In this document: positions 46,261 through 56,210 of the stretch, piece by piece | Numbering within the stretch: the first letter of the stretch is position 1 | How the letters are laid out: every line of letters begins with the position of its first letter | Assembly (NCBI RefSeq): GCF_963576675.1 | Contig: NC_088919.1 | Coordinates: forward strand, 43,546,501 to 43,610,500 | Source: Euphorbia lathyris | Lineage: Eukaryota > Streptophyta > Magnoliopsida > Malpighiales > Euphorbiaceae | Direction: 5' to 3' | Length of the DNA stretch: 64,000 nucleotides | Position numbers and translations under genes: made by a program | Notes under the pieces: model-generated | Told to the model about the DNA's origin: nothing | Database searches by the model: none | The model's input: only the letters and a program-made list of their open reading frames with translations

Positions 46261-48987
46261 AATTTTCGTATTTCAGTGCTCTCTTTTTGTTTTTTCGGCT
46301 TCGGATGCAGAATTTCACAGATCAGTCCTCGCTTGCTCTATGTTGTGGCCGTCCCTATGAGCCCGAACTCTTTTTCTTCCTTCGTGCAACCTGACTCGTT
46401 TTTCTCTTTTCATTTCTCTAATAATTAGCATATTTTTATTTTCCATTAATTTTTGAAATAAAGACAAAATACAAAAATATCCTTAATATTGCGAATCAAA
46501 AACAATTTATTGATATTGTAAAGTGCGCTCCTAGGAGCCCCGAACTAATCCTTGGAGATAGAGAATACGAGCATCTCCTAAAAAAAATAAAGCAGTACAA
46601 TCGCTTGTCAAGAAGCTCGATTCTTGAAGTCTCACTAGATCCAGTCAAGGATCTTGTCGCTATCATGATCGCACATGATCTTGAATATCACGAGCCTAGC
46701 GGATTGAGGGATATCAAGCTCCGGTATTTGGGATCAAGCTCCGGTATTTGGGTACACTTTCTCTTATCAATAAGAGAAACGTGGCCCACTATGCTCTTCA
46801 ATTGATAACCGTCTTATGTAGCTCGACATCAGTATAGATAGAGTAAACTCAACTCAAGGTACACAAGTTCATTCGTTTTATTAAGCTTACATTACAACTT
46901 ACAACTTTTCTTTACTGATTGTGATTATCCTCCAGTCCTTCATAAACTGATTTAGGCATCGGAGCAAGTTTGTCGGACAAAGACCCCCCATTTGATCACG
47001 TTTCTGTGCAGTCGTATGTTGACACATGGACTCTCAAGATTCAACCATCAGATTGGTGTGGCGAGCATGGACTGACATATCGACGACTCATTTGAACAGT
47101 TCCATTACAATTCTTTTCCACTAGTGCATTCCCCGCAATGGAGGTCTAGTAAACAACTGAGGAAGAGGCGTGCCGAATTCAACAGATCAAATCATGACCT
47201 AACTCTAGAAATGGTGGAAGAAGAAGAAGTCCTAGTTGTTCTTTGTAGTTTCCGCAGGTATGTTTGGGAAATCTCCATTCTTAATGAACAAGCGAGTTAA
47301 GGTCTTCGACCAGTCTTTTCCCACAGAAAGAAAGCCTAATTCCCTTGATGAAAATCAGACAACTTGTGTTTTCCCGGGATGCAAAAACCAATTAAACAGG
47401 TATTGGTGCCCTTACCCTGACGAGCATTCTTTTTTTCCTAAAAACCAATCAACAGACTTAACTTTGATACCGCATCTGATGTTAGCTGTAGTTGATGAGC
47501 TCCAGAATTAGTGACTTGAGGATGCCAATATCTTTCTGCTTAGCTTTCTAACAATAAAGATTCATGGGGGAATCTCCTGACATTTGGCAGAGAACCTATG
47601 ATCTGTCCACGAAGTCGTCAGCTCATGAGGCAAGAGCACGCCATTCAAATGGTCGAAGTGAAATAAAAACTCGAGATAGTAGAAGAAACCATCCGGTATA
47701 TGAACACTTGTTACACGCTACATACAATCCTTTGTATTCAATGTGATAATGATTCCCATTCAAGAGAAATTAGGCAACAAGGGGTATTGATAGATCAATT
47801 TCTACCCCAACTCTTGCAAATTTGCCCCGAGTTTATCATTAGTATTTTTGTCGATCGTGACAACCTTTCCAAACAAATTCCCCAACATCAGGCAATCTTC
47901 ATTATAGTATTGAAGGGGCAATTCTTGAATCAACGGTAACATCAGAAGGAACGAACGTAGGGGACCAAGTATGAACCATCAAATAGTGTTCTTGAACCAT
48001 CCACGATCCATCCTGGATCATATGGTCTCTGCCAGCAAGATTCTCAAACTTCACAAGATGGAACCCGTCTAACCCTAGTATACAAATTCTCAAACAATAT
48101 TCTTAGATAAAGAACTAACCCTAGTATTGTCGAACATCTATAAAAACTCTCCATGTTCAAATCTATCATAGCTCTACTCTCTCTACCATTAGGCATAATT
48201 ACTTTATTTTCATAGCTAGTATTTCAAGAAAGGTTTAATTATTTGGTCGAGTTTATGCTTTATTATAAATTTGCAATACCGCGATAACTATAAAACTGTT
48301 TTCAAAAGAAAACATATTTACATCAAAAGATACTTTTAAAACTATTTTTATTATTAAAAAGAATTTTATTTCTAATAAATATAATATTCATCTCTCTTTA
48401 GAATATATTTTATTTTGTGGGACCAATAACACGATTTTATATCAAAAGTGTAAATATATACTTACTTAATAACCATAAAGTTAACTTTATATCTTATCAC
48501 GTCTTCTTGCAATTCTAAATGGATATAGAGAATGTAGGTGACAACGATGTGGAGCGACATAAAAAAAGATTGGTTTACGTTGATTTTACAGTTAATAGAG
48601 TCTCAAATTGTTCCATCTAACTAATGTTAAAACTGATATTGAAAAAATTTATATGTAAAGTCTAAATTTGTTGTGGTAAGACTAATTTTGCACCTTATTG
48701 TTAAAAATAATCATGTTGTATGTAGTATATAGGTACTTGCATCAACTTACCAATAATGAACTTGATACATTCCTAGAATGTTTTCCTTTTATTATTTTTA
48801 ATGTCATCATGAAATTGAGCATATATATGTTGTTGAAAGTTAGATGATACACCATACATATAATAAAAATAAATCATATATATGAATTAAGTAAAGGAAT
48901 GAAAAGAGCATGTAGGAGTAAACTAAAGCCTCTAAAAAAGTGCACCACTTTTATTAATTTTTTTTAACAACCCTAATTTTCTCATCT
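46261..48987. other. Intergenic region between NDUFB7 and the SDR gene
   Basis: The divergent spacer holds both upstream regions. A 22-bp direct duplication of 'GATCAAGCTCCGGTATTTGG' lies at about 46713-46757. A 91-codon frame at 47236-47511 contains a Cys-rich 'CVFPGCKNQLNRYWCPYPDE' segment but nothing I recognise; it may be a decayed gene or transposon piece. The rest is AT-rich without features. Confidence 0.4.
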
Positions 48988-48988
48988 T

Positions 48989-48998
48989 TATATATATA
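48989..48998 (+). promoter_or_regulatory. Likely TATA box of the SDR gene
   Basis: TATATATATA lies about 45-54 bp upstream of the ATG at 49043, with an ACTTCA-rich leader between. Distance and composition fit a plant core promoter with a very short 5' UTR. Confidence 0.5.
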
Positions 48999-49042
48999 GC
49001 TCTTACTTCATATAAATCATCCACATTCTAATCTAAGTATCA

Positions 49043-52000
49043 ATGGCGCCAGAAGTTTGTACGGATGAAGATGCCAAGAAAACTTCATCAACCTCAAAGA
49101 GGTTAGTTCCATTAAGCAATCATCTCAACAAGTAAACATGGTACTTATAAATAGGAAAAATTCATATTTTGATCTCCATACTTATCTAAACTGTTCTCAT
49201 TTTACGGTACCTATGAGCAATACATTTAACCAATAAAAATTGTTTTATATACCACTGTATAAAAGATGATTAGTGTAAAAACAATGTGTCATTAATTAAT
49301 TTGCCTGGTGTATGAATGTTAGAGTATACACATTAAAAAGTCACCGCATGTTAATATCTGAATTCCATTATCAAATACTTGCTAACTCTTAACTTTTACC
49401 CGTAAATAACACTTATGTTATCTGAATTTTATACTTGCTTTCATTATAGTCACTGAAGTTTGAACTTTACTAACATAACGATACATTTTACTGTTGATCA
49501 ATGTGACTTCTCCAATAGTCGATAGTCCTCTCCATTATACAACTGATGGAAATGATAGTTTAAGCAACTTAATTTTGAAACTTTTTTATTTTGAGGTCAT
49601 TTTGATTTGCTTGGTTAGAAAAGAAAAAAACATCTAAAATGAAGATTTGGAAAATAAAAAAAGGTTGTTTTGTGAGAAACGTGATTATAAACAATTTTAA
49701 GTTTTAAACTTTTCCATTTTGGAGTCCTGATCATTTTAACAGGAGGAAATAGAATAATTATGTTGAGAGAGAAATTTTTATTAATGGACTGGACTAGTAT
49801 TGGTCTCGTCAGGGGCGGAACCAGGGGGGTTGGGGTGGGCTCGAGCCCCGGCAGGTCGCTGGAGAATTGAGAAAAAAAATATTTAGTAATGATGTCTCGT
49901 AATATTTTGGAAAGAATTATATTAACTATATGTAATACTATTTCAATGTTTAAAGGTAGATGAGATGGTTAACAATGTTTATTTCTATTTAGGAGGTCTT
50001 ATGTTTGACTCTCTCTAGTCTTTTTTTTTTTTTTTTTTGAACTCAAATTTCATTAATAAGCCACAATGGGGCAAGTTGAACACATTACAGAAGAAATGTA
50101 ACTCGGTAAATTATCAAAATAAACAGGACAAGTTGAAAAACGAGAGGACTGTGCAAATGCGTAAGCCATCTCGTTAGCTTGCCTTCGAACTAAGCAGACT
50201 GAGTAATTGTCATTGCTATGTAGGATATCCTGACATTGGCGAATAATATCTCCCACCTCCGATCTCGCCTCACAAGGCCGGTTGATTGCATCAAAAACTG
50301 TTTTTGCGTCCATTTCAAAAATGACAGCAACCAATCCCAGATTTCTTACCCACACCATCGCTTCTAGCAGAGCCCGGGCCTCTCCCTCCATTACCGGTAA
50401 CAGCCCCTCCTCACTAGCACATCTTGCTGCTACAAAATTGCCACTGCTATCTCTGATTGCTGCCCCTATTCCCGTTCTGTTTAGGTTGTTGAAGAAACTA
50501 GCATCAGTATTACATTTATATTTGTTAAGTGCAGGTCTGTGCCACTGGTTGCACTCCTTCTCTCGCCGATCTCCCTTCTTAGATTCTCTGGTTTGTCGAG
50601 TTTGTATCCAGTCTGATAAGATTTCGCAGCCTCTCCTCCACGACTGATGAGCTGTTAAAAAAGTATTCCGCCAAAGCCTATCGTTACGACCTTGCCAAAT
50701 GCACCATAACAGTAGTAAAAAATTTTCACGATGACGAAAATTTTCTTCAGCTATCTTTTAAATTTTTTTTATTTTTTTTAATTTTATTTTTCAATATTCA
50801 TTTTTATTATGTCTTTACCATTAAAAAAAGTAAACATGTTTAATTTTCTATTAGTTCAACGCTAGTTTCTAAAAAAAATAATATTTTTACAGTTTTAACG
50901 AATTGGAGGCTAAAAAATTTTTGTTATTTTTTTACTGATATTTTAAGCCCCGGGTCATCTGGGGTCCTGGTTCCGCCACTGGATCTCGTCCATCATATGA
51001 CGTCATGTTAGCTCAATTGTTGATGTAGAATATGTGAGCCACGTCATGTTAGCTCAATTGTTGATGTAGAATATATGAGCGGAGGAATCAGTACGGTCCT
51101 AGTCTACTGCAGAACTTGTTAGTTTTTTTTAAGTAAGAACTTTTATATATATATATATATCCAATTCCGCCTCTCAGCTGTCAATTTTTACAGAGAATTA
51201 AACTGAACTTGGGAATTAAGATTAACAAAATAAAATTCTTAATTGAAGTCTACCAAATGATGGAGGTTTCATTGTCTTAGGTTGAAGGGCAAAGTAGCAG
51301 TTATAACCGGAGGAGCAAGAGGAATAGGCGCCGCCGCAGCAAAAATATACGCAGAAAACGGAGCATACGTCGTGATTGCAGATATCCTCGACAACGAAGG
51401 ACACACCCTAGCCAATTCAATCGGAGGCAAATACATTCACTGCGACGTATCAAACGAATCAGATGTAGAATCAGCAATAAATCTCGCACTAACATGGAAA
51501 GGAAAACTCGATATCATCTTCAACAATGCCGGAATCAGCGGCCAAGACGGAAGCATCACAAATCTGGACATGAACAAAGCCAAACACCTATTCTCCGTCA
51601 ACGTAAACGGAATCATCCACGGAATCAAACACGCAGCAAAGGCAATGATCAAGGCAGGTAACGGCGGCTGCATCATATGTATGTCGAGCTCAGCCGGAAT
51701 AATGGGAGGATTAGGATCGCATCCGTACAGTTGTTCAAAAGAGGCGATTGTAGGGTTGATGAAGAGCAGCGCGTGCGAGTTAGGAGTTCATGGAATTCGG
51801 GTGAATTGCATATCGCCGCACGGTGTGCCGACGGAGATGCTTGTGAGTGCGCATCGGAGGATTTTGGGGAAAGCGGATATGGAAGCTGAAGAAGTGAGGG
51901 AGATTGTGAAGGAGAGAGGAAGTCTTTTGCGGGGGAAATGTGCGAGTGTTGAAGATGTGGCTGAGGCAGCTTTGTTTCTGGCGAGCGATGAATCTGGGTT

Positions 52001-52076
52001 TATAACTGCTCATAATCTTGTTATTGATGGTGGTTATACTTCTGCTAATGCTAATATGTCTTTTATTTACCAATAG
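49043..52076 (+). CDS. Short-chain dehydrogenase/reductase (SDR110C, secoisolariciresinol dehydrogenase-like)
   Basis: Two exons: 49043-49101 and 51281-52076, joined across a 2,179-bp intron (donor AG|GTTAGT, acceptor TCTTAG|GT) to give 284 codons, the usual family length. Classical SDR features: cofactor motif TGGARGIG at residues 29-36, Asp54 after 'YVVIA' (predicts NAD over NADP), NNAG at 101-104, Ser156 in 'CMSSSAG', and the catalytic YSCSK (Tyr169, Lys173), then 'RVNCISPHGVPTEM'. The SDR110C family includes secoisolariciresinol, isopiperitenol and xanthoxin dehydrogenases, which oxidise a secondary alcohol in specialised or hormone metabolism. The substrate cannot be told from sequence. 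No signal peptide is seen, so cytosolic. The single intron after about 20 codons is typical of the family. The frame is intact. A start inside exon 2 would lose part of the first beta strand and is less likely. Confidence 0.88.
49802..50989. mobile_element. hAT-type non-autonomous element in the SDR intron
   Basis: Element 49810-50981 begins CAGGGGCGGAACCAG and ends CTGGTTCCGCCACTG, a 15-bp TIR pair with one mismatch. Flanks GGTCTCGT (49802-49809) and GATCTCGT (50982-50989) are an 8-bp TSD with one difference. No hAT transposase is inside. It contains a LINE 3' end, so it was already old when the LINE landed, or it captured it. Confidence 0.85.
50021..50758 (-). pseudogene. 5'-truncated LINE 3' end with RNase H domain and poly(A)
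   Basis: On the minus strand an open frame runs from about 50758 to 50053. It encodes 'LLLLWCIWQGRNDRLW', then an RNase H fold (RVT_3 type) with catalytic residues in 'CNTDASFF', 'EGEARALLEAM' and 'FEMDAKTVFDAI', the order seen at the C-terminus of plant L1-type LINEs. The stop at 50053 is followed by a 3' UTR ending in a run of 18 A (T18 at 50021-50038 on the plus strand). RT and endonuclease are missing, consistent with 5' truncation. No clear LINE TSD was found. The surviving frame is intact over about 235 codons. Confidence 0.82.
51000..51080. repeat. 41-bp tandem duplication near the SDR acceptor
   Basis: ACGTCATGTTAGCTCAATTG with its following 21 bp occurs twice back to back (51000-51040 and 51041-51080) with one substitution. 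A TA repeat follows at 51145-51161. Confidence 0.85.
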
Positions 52077-52170
52077 TTTCAATTTTCTACAAATATTTAA
52101 ATAAGTTATATGAACTCGTTTTGGTTAGATATCTCGAGTTTGAATCTCAATATATGTATAGAAGATTTTA

Positions 52171-52757
52171 ATTGGAAACAGGGGCGGATCTAGGGGGGTA
52201 AGGGAGGGTCTCCCGACCCTCCGATCCTCCGGAACACCCTTGACGAATCGTGGTTCAGTTCCGAGAAGCCCCCCAAAATATTTAAAATTAGTATTTATAA
52301 TGTAGAATGTGATTATATGGCATAAAACTAAGTTTGTATAGTTAGTTGTAGTAATGATTAAAGGAATCTCTACATCCAACCAGTCCTATGTTCGAGTCTC
52401 TCTCTCTTCACTTTTTATCTCATTTTAATTTTTTCCCTTAAACCTATTTCTCCTTTATTATTTTTAATTGTATTTTTTAGTTACAAATTGCACCATTTTA
52501 TACGTTAGAGGTAAAATTATTCTTAGGTGTAAATATTAAAGTATTTTTTGCACCTTATCCTTACTTTATATTGAATTTAGTTGTTTTGTACCTTAATGTT
52601 TCCAATTATAATCAAATTTACCCTTATATTATCAAAAATTTGAAAATTTTGATTTGACTGCTATGAATCAAAGCCTTAAGTCGTTATTAAGAAAAAAAAT
52701 ATTCATGCAATGGAGCCCCTCCGGACCTTGAGTTCTGACTCCGCCACTGATTGGAAA
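52171..52757. mobile_element. hAT-type MITE downstream of the SDR gene
   Basis: Element 52179-52749 starts CAGGGGCGGATCTAGG and ends GACTCCGCCACTG. The 8-bp TSD ATTGGAAA is perfect on both sides (52171-52178 and 52750-52757). The outer 10 bp are the same as in the intronic hAT at 49810, so both use the same TIR type. Non-coding. Confidence 0.88.
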
Positions 52758-53589
52758 GATCAACAATTAAAAGAGTGACTCGGCCAAGCGTTCACGGAAA
52801 AACCGCCTAGGGAAAATAACGCATATTCTCATAAAAAAATGTAACTCGTCCAATTTCTCTGACTCGTAACCATCCATTTACGGGGTTCTCGGGTTGTAAC
52901 TCATTAGTTATTTTTAGAATTTCAATTTTGATTGGAAGAGAAAAACCATTTACAGTTTTTGAAAGAAAAATATAAAAAAACAATTATTCAGTAGGGAACT
53001 GTAAATAGCAATTCACAAGAAATAACATCAATATCGAGGAATAGAAAAAATAAATTCAAAATAAATGAAATCACATAAAAATAAATCAATCAAAGATTTT
53101 ATTTAATAAAGAAAACAAAACAAATAAGAATCTTATCTACCCGAAAGAAAATATCAACAGTTTAAAGAGGGACTTAGCAACTTAAAACCAATTAATTGAA
53201 TATAGTTAAAAATATCATATATATTTTACTACTGCATTCATATGGACCATAAATGATCAAATTTATTTGCTCAGTTACCGTTATATATCGGCTTATTAAA
53301 ATCTTATGATGGAGATTAAAATTATTTTAAGTCTTAGATCTAATAAATTTAGATACTATTTGGTTCACAGAATGTAATAGAACAGAATAGGTAGAATATA
53401 AGAGAATAGAATAGCTATTTCTTAGGAATAATTCTCATGTTTGGTTAAAAGATTGAAATAAGTCGGAATAACTAGTTTTGCAAGTCAAAAGATATTTTTA
53501 TCCTCAAGTGTAATTTCTTAGTTCATTTAAATTTTTTAATTATAAAAATAAATTATTCAAATACATATTAGTCCAGAGCAAATATAAAA
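52758..53589. other. AT-rich intergenic, no gene
   Basis: Nothing supportable on either strand. Confidence 0.4.
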
Positions 53590-53880
53590 AAGGATAAAAA
53601 ATACAAAAAACAAAAAAACATGAAAATGCGAAAAAAAACACAAAAACAAAAAAAAATGTTAAAAACACGAAAATATGAAAAAACGTAAATGTGAAAAAAA
53701 TGCTAAAACATGAAAATGTGAAAAAAATAATGTTAAAAACACGAAAACCTGAAAAATGCGTTTTTTCATGTTTTTAGCATTTTCACAATTTTCGTGTTTT
53801 TCACGTCTTAGTATTTTGTACCGTTTTTGTGTTTTTCATTTTTTTAGTTTTCATGGTTTTCACGTTTTTACATTAATCGT
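53590..53880. repeat. A-rich / T-rich foldback of short degenerate repeats
   Basis: The left arm (about 53590-53758) is made of repeats like AAAACACGAAAATATG, the right arm (about 53762-53880) of their complements such as TTTTCGTGTTTTTCACG. The turn is near 53760. Arms match imperfectly. Confidence 0.65.
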
Positions 53881-53910
53881 CATACCCTCATGTTGTTTAA
53901 TTCTTTCACT

Positions 53911-53930
53911 TGTCCCCAGCGGAGTCGCCA
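53911..53930 (-). other. Relic primer-binding site of a Tat/Ogre-type element
   Basis: On the minus strand TGGCGACTCCGCTGGGGACA is a very good tRNA-Arg-type PBS. It is preceded (minus strand) by CCGCTCACA ending in CA, which would be the end of a 5' LTR lying at 53932 and to the right. Confidence 0.65.
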
Positions 53931-53931
53931 C

Positions 53932-54151
53932 TGTGAGCGGCCATGGAACTCGATTATCCTTTTTTTTGGAATTAGGTTAAAGGGGTGCCGTTTTTACATT
54001 ACACTACCACTTAACATTTTTAAGGACGACGTTTAGTGTGTCCCTTGTTACTTAGCCTTTTTATCATGTTTTTTTGGCAAAGATATTTATGTCAGAGTTA
54101 GGTTCGTGAATTAAATGACATATAAATTAGACGACGTAAGGGCTCACAACA
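53932..54151 (-). repeat. Probable LTR fragment next to the relic PBS
   Basis: Starts TGTGAGCGGCC on the plus strand, as an LTR end in minus orientation would, and continues at least to the TRIM insertion. Its other end was not recognised, and no matching second LTR is in the window. Confidence 0.4.
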
Positions 54152-54688
54152 TGCCATGTAACACCCTAGTCCAATACCATGTAGATATTGTCCGCTCTGG
54201 CCCAAATCCAACACATTGGGCCTCACGACTTTAAAACGCATCTGCATGTATTGGATTCACATCTTACTAATAAGCCCAAATCACTCCCTCTCCATTTCCG
54301 ATGTGAGATTCAGTTCATTCCTGCCCCATCGCCATCCCTTAGGGCCGCTCCTTGCTCAGGCCTTCTACCCCAGCGCCACCCTCGTTACAGGCCCACCAGC
54401 TTCCGCCTGGTTCGTCCTCGAACCACACATCGTACATGGAGAGTCGGCTCTGATACCAATTATAACACTCTGGTCCAATACCATGTAAATATTGTCCGCT
54501 CTGGCCCAAATTCAACACATTGGGCCTCATGGCTTTAAAACGCGTCTGCATGTATTGGATTAACATATTATTAATAAGCTCCAATCACTCCCTCTCCATT
54601 TCCGATGTGGGATTCAGTTTATTCATGCCCCCATCGCCATCCCTTAGGGCCGCTTCTTACTCAGGCCTTCTATTCCGGTGCCATACCA
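54152..54688 (-). mobile_element. TRIM retrotransposon, 527 bp, complete
   Basis: Two LTRs, 54157-54378 and 54461-54683 (222 and 223 bp), flank an 82-bp interior. On the minus strand the PBS TTGGTATCAGAGCC (initiator tRNA-Met type) directly follows the 5' LTR at 54461. Ends are TGTAACACCC and GCGCCA or GTGCCA on the plus strand; the right copy starts TA instead of TG. The 5-bp flanks TGCCA and TACCA differ by one transition, an acceptable old TSD. No coding capacity, as expected of a TRIM. Confidence 0.85.
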
Positions 54689-54762
54689 CTAAATGTAACA
54701 CCCATTTTTTTTCTTACCAATCATAAGCTTCTAATAATTGTTATGAAAATAATAATATCAAG

Positions 54763-54768
<6 letters not shown>

Positions 54769-54832
<64 letters not shown>
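54769..54832. repeat. (AT)n microsatellite
   Basis: About 32 uninterrupted AT units. Likely length-polymorphic. Confidence 0.95.
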
Positions 54833-54838
<6 letters not shown>

Positions 54839-56001
54839 CCTATATGCCAGAGAATGTTTGTAGATTATAATAAAAAGAAAATATATACAATAACAACATG
54901 AAAGTGGTAGCAACATTTATATATATAAAATAATGAAGCTTTTGGTTTTGTTGTGTACCACTTTATATATTTTGAAACATAAAGGTAAAAGGAAGATCTT
55001 TCACAACATATTAATATGGAATTAAATTCAAGAAAAACTTTCAACAACAACCTGTTAAAATGTAATTAATTCTCCTTAACTCTAAATTACAAAGAATCCG
55101 ATGCATTAAAATTCCACAAATTAAACCTCCAAACTTTAAATTAAAAAAAATAGTTCTAGCAAAAGGTAGATTTCTAAGCATAACTATTCCACGTACTGAC
55201 GATCCCAACGAGCGTCCCTAAACTCTTATTCCTGTAAGGTGGTGGTGGCAAGGGGTGAGCTGCCGACTCAGTAAATAGTTATTTAAATACATAGTGCAAT
55301 CACATATGCATACAATAATCTTCTGGCATTTAAATATATTAGTTATCAAGCAAACAATCCAATAATTGATAAATTACTATTAATTTATTCAAAGGGCTCT
55401 ACTTACTCTAGTCTAGTAATACCCAATGGTTGCTTGGCCAATAAAATCATATCCTGGGATACCCTGTCATAACAAATACCCGGTATCCCGTCTCATATCT
55501 CTAGGTACCCTGTCGTAACAAATACCCGGTACCTTAACACCTTGTTGTAACAAATACCCGGTGTTTATATTTCACGTGATCACAATATTCATTTTCCTCA
55601 ATTCAGTCGCAACCATTGAATATACTATCCTAGATAAGCTATTATTTTTATAATTTTCCAGTCTTTCAGTTTATCCAAAGATTCTCAACTGTATCATAAT
55701 CGATTTCCATTCTATCCGCAATAAGTCTCGGTCTAAAATCCATTCATGTCCTCACAACCATTAATATCAAAAATTCAATTCATTCACGTCACCGTAGTCA
55801 TCATAAATATATCAAGTATATATGTCAAGCATATAAATCAATCAATAAGCAATTATTACACCAAGTCAAATATATCACACAAACAAACAAGCACACGTTC
55901 TATATATTTAATTAACCACTTACCTTTAACACCAAAAAAAATTCTAACTAAGTGGCTTCTTCCGGTCCACCTTCCGCTTGATCCTCACCTCCTATATAAA
56001 T
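54833..56001. repeat. Unclassified repeat, LTR-like, no gene
   Basis: From TGTAACACCCATTTTTTTTC at about 54693 to the second TRIM LTR the DNA looks like non-coding retroelement sequence, including a GGTGGTGGCAAGGGGTGAGC patch at about 55221. No PBS, PPT or second copy identifies it. It contains the hairpin trio at 55456-55565. Two frames of 61 and 86 codons have no domain. Confidence 0.4.
55456..55565. repeat. Three tandem hairpins with a conserved 18-nt loop
   Basis: Units 55456-55489, 55503-55534 and 55536-55565 each have an 18-nt loop of type CTGTCGTAACAAATACCC. Stems are GGGATACC/GGTATCCC, AGGTACC/GGTACCT and AACACC/GGTGTT, all perfectly complementary although they differ in sequence. 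Confidence 0.88.
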
Positions 56002-56210
56002 TGTAACACCCTGGTCCAATACCATGTAGATATTGTCCGCTCTGGCCCAAATCCGACACATTGGGCCTCACAGCTTTAAAACGCGTCTGCATGTATTGGA
56101 TTCACATCTTACTAATAAGCCCTAATCACTCCCTCTCCATTTCCGATGTGGGATTCAGTTCATTCCTGCCCCCATCGCCATCCCTTAGGGCCGCTCCTTA
56201 CTCAGGCCTT
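56002..56210 (-). repeat. Second TRIM LTR, cut by the Sirevirus-like element
   Basis: About 95% identical by eye to 54157-54370 and starting TGTAACACCC. It stops at 'CTCAGGCCTT' exactly where the adjacent element's LTR begins, losing the last 13-14 bp of the TRIM LTR. The remainder should lie beyond the far end of the Sirevirus-like element, outside the window. Confidence 0.88.

Larger units (their letters stand above)
49102..51280 (+). other. Intron of the SDR gene, transposon-filled
   Basis: Bounded by GTTAGT and a TTTCATTGTCTTAG acceptor. More than half is a hAT element (49810-50981) carrying a LINE 3' end. A foldback-like segment related to 37885-38390 lies at about 49550-49750, and a 41-bp tandem duplication at 51000-51080. 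Confidence 0.8.

Noticed and set aside
51301..51889. Minus- and plus-strand alternative frames over SDR exon 2
   Set aside because: Shadows of the intact SDR frame.
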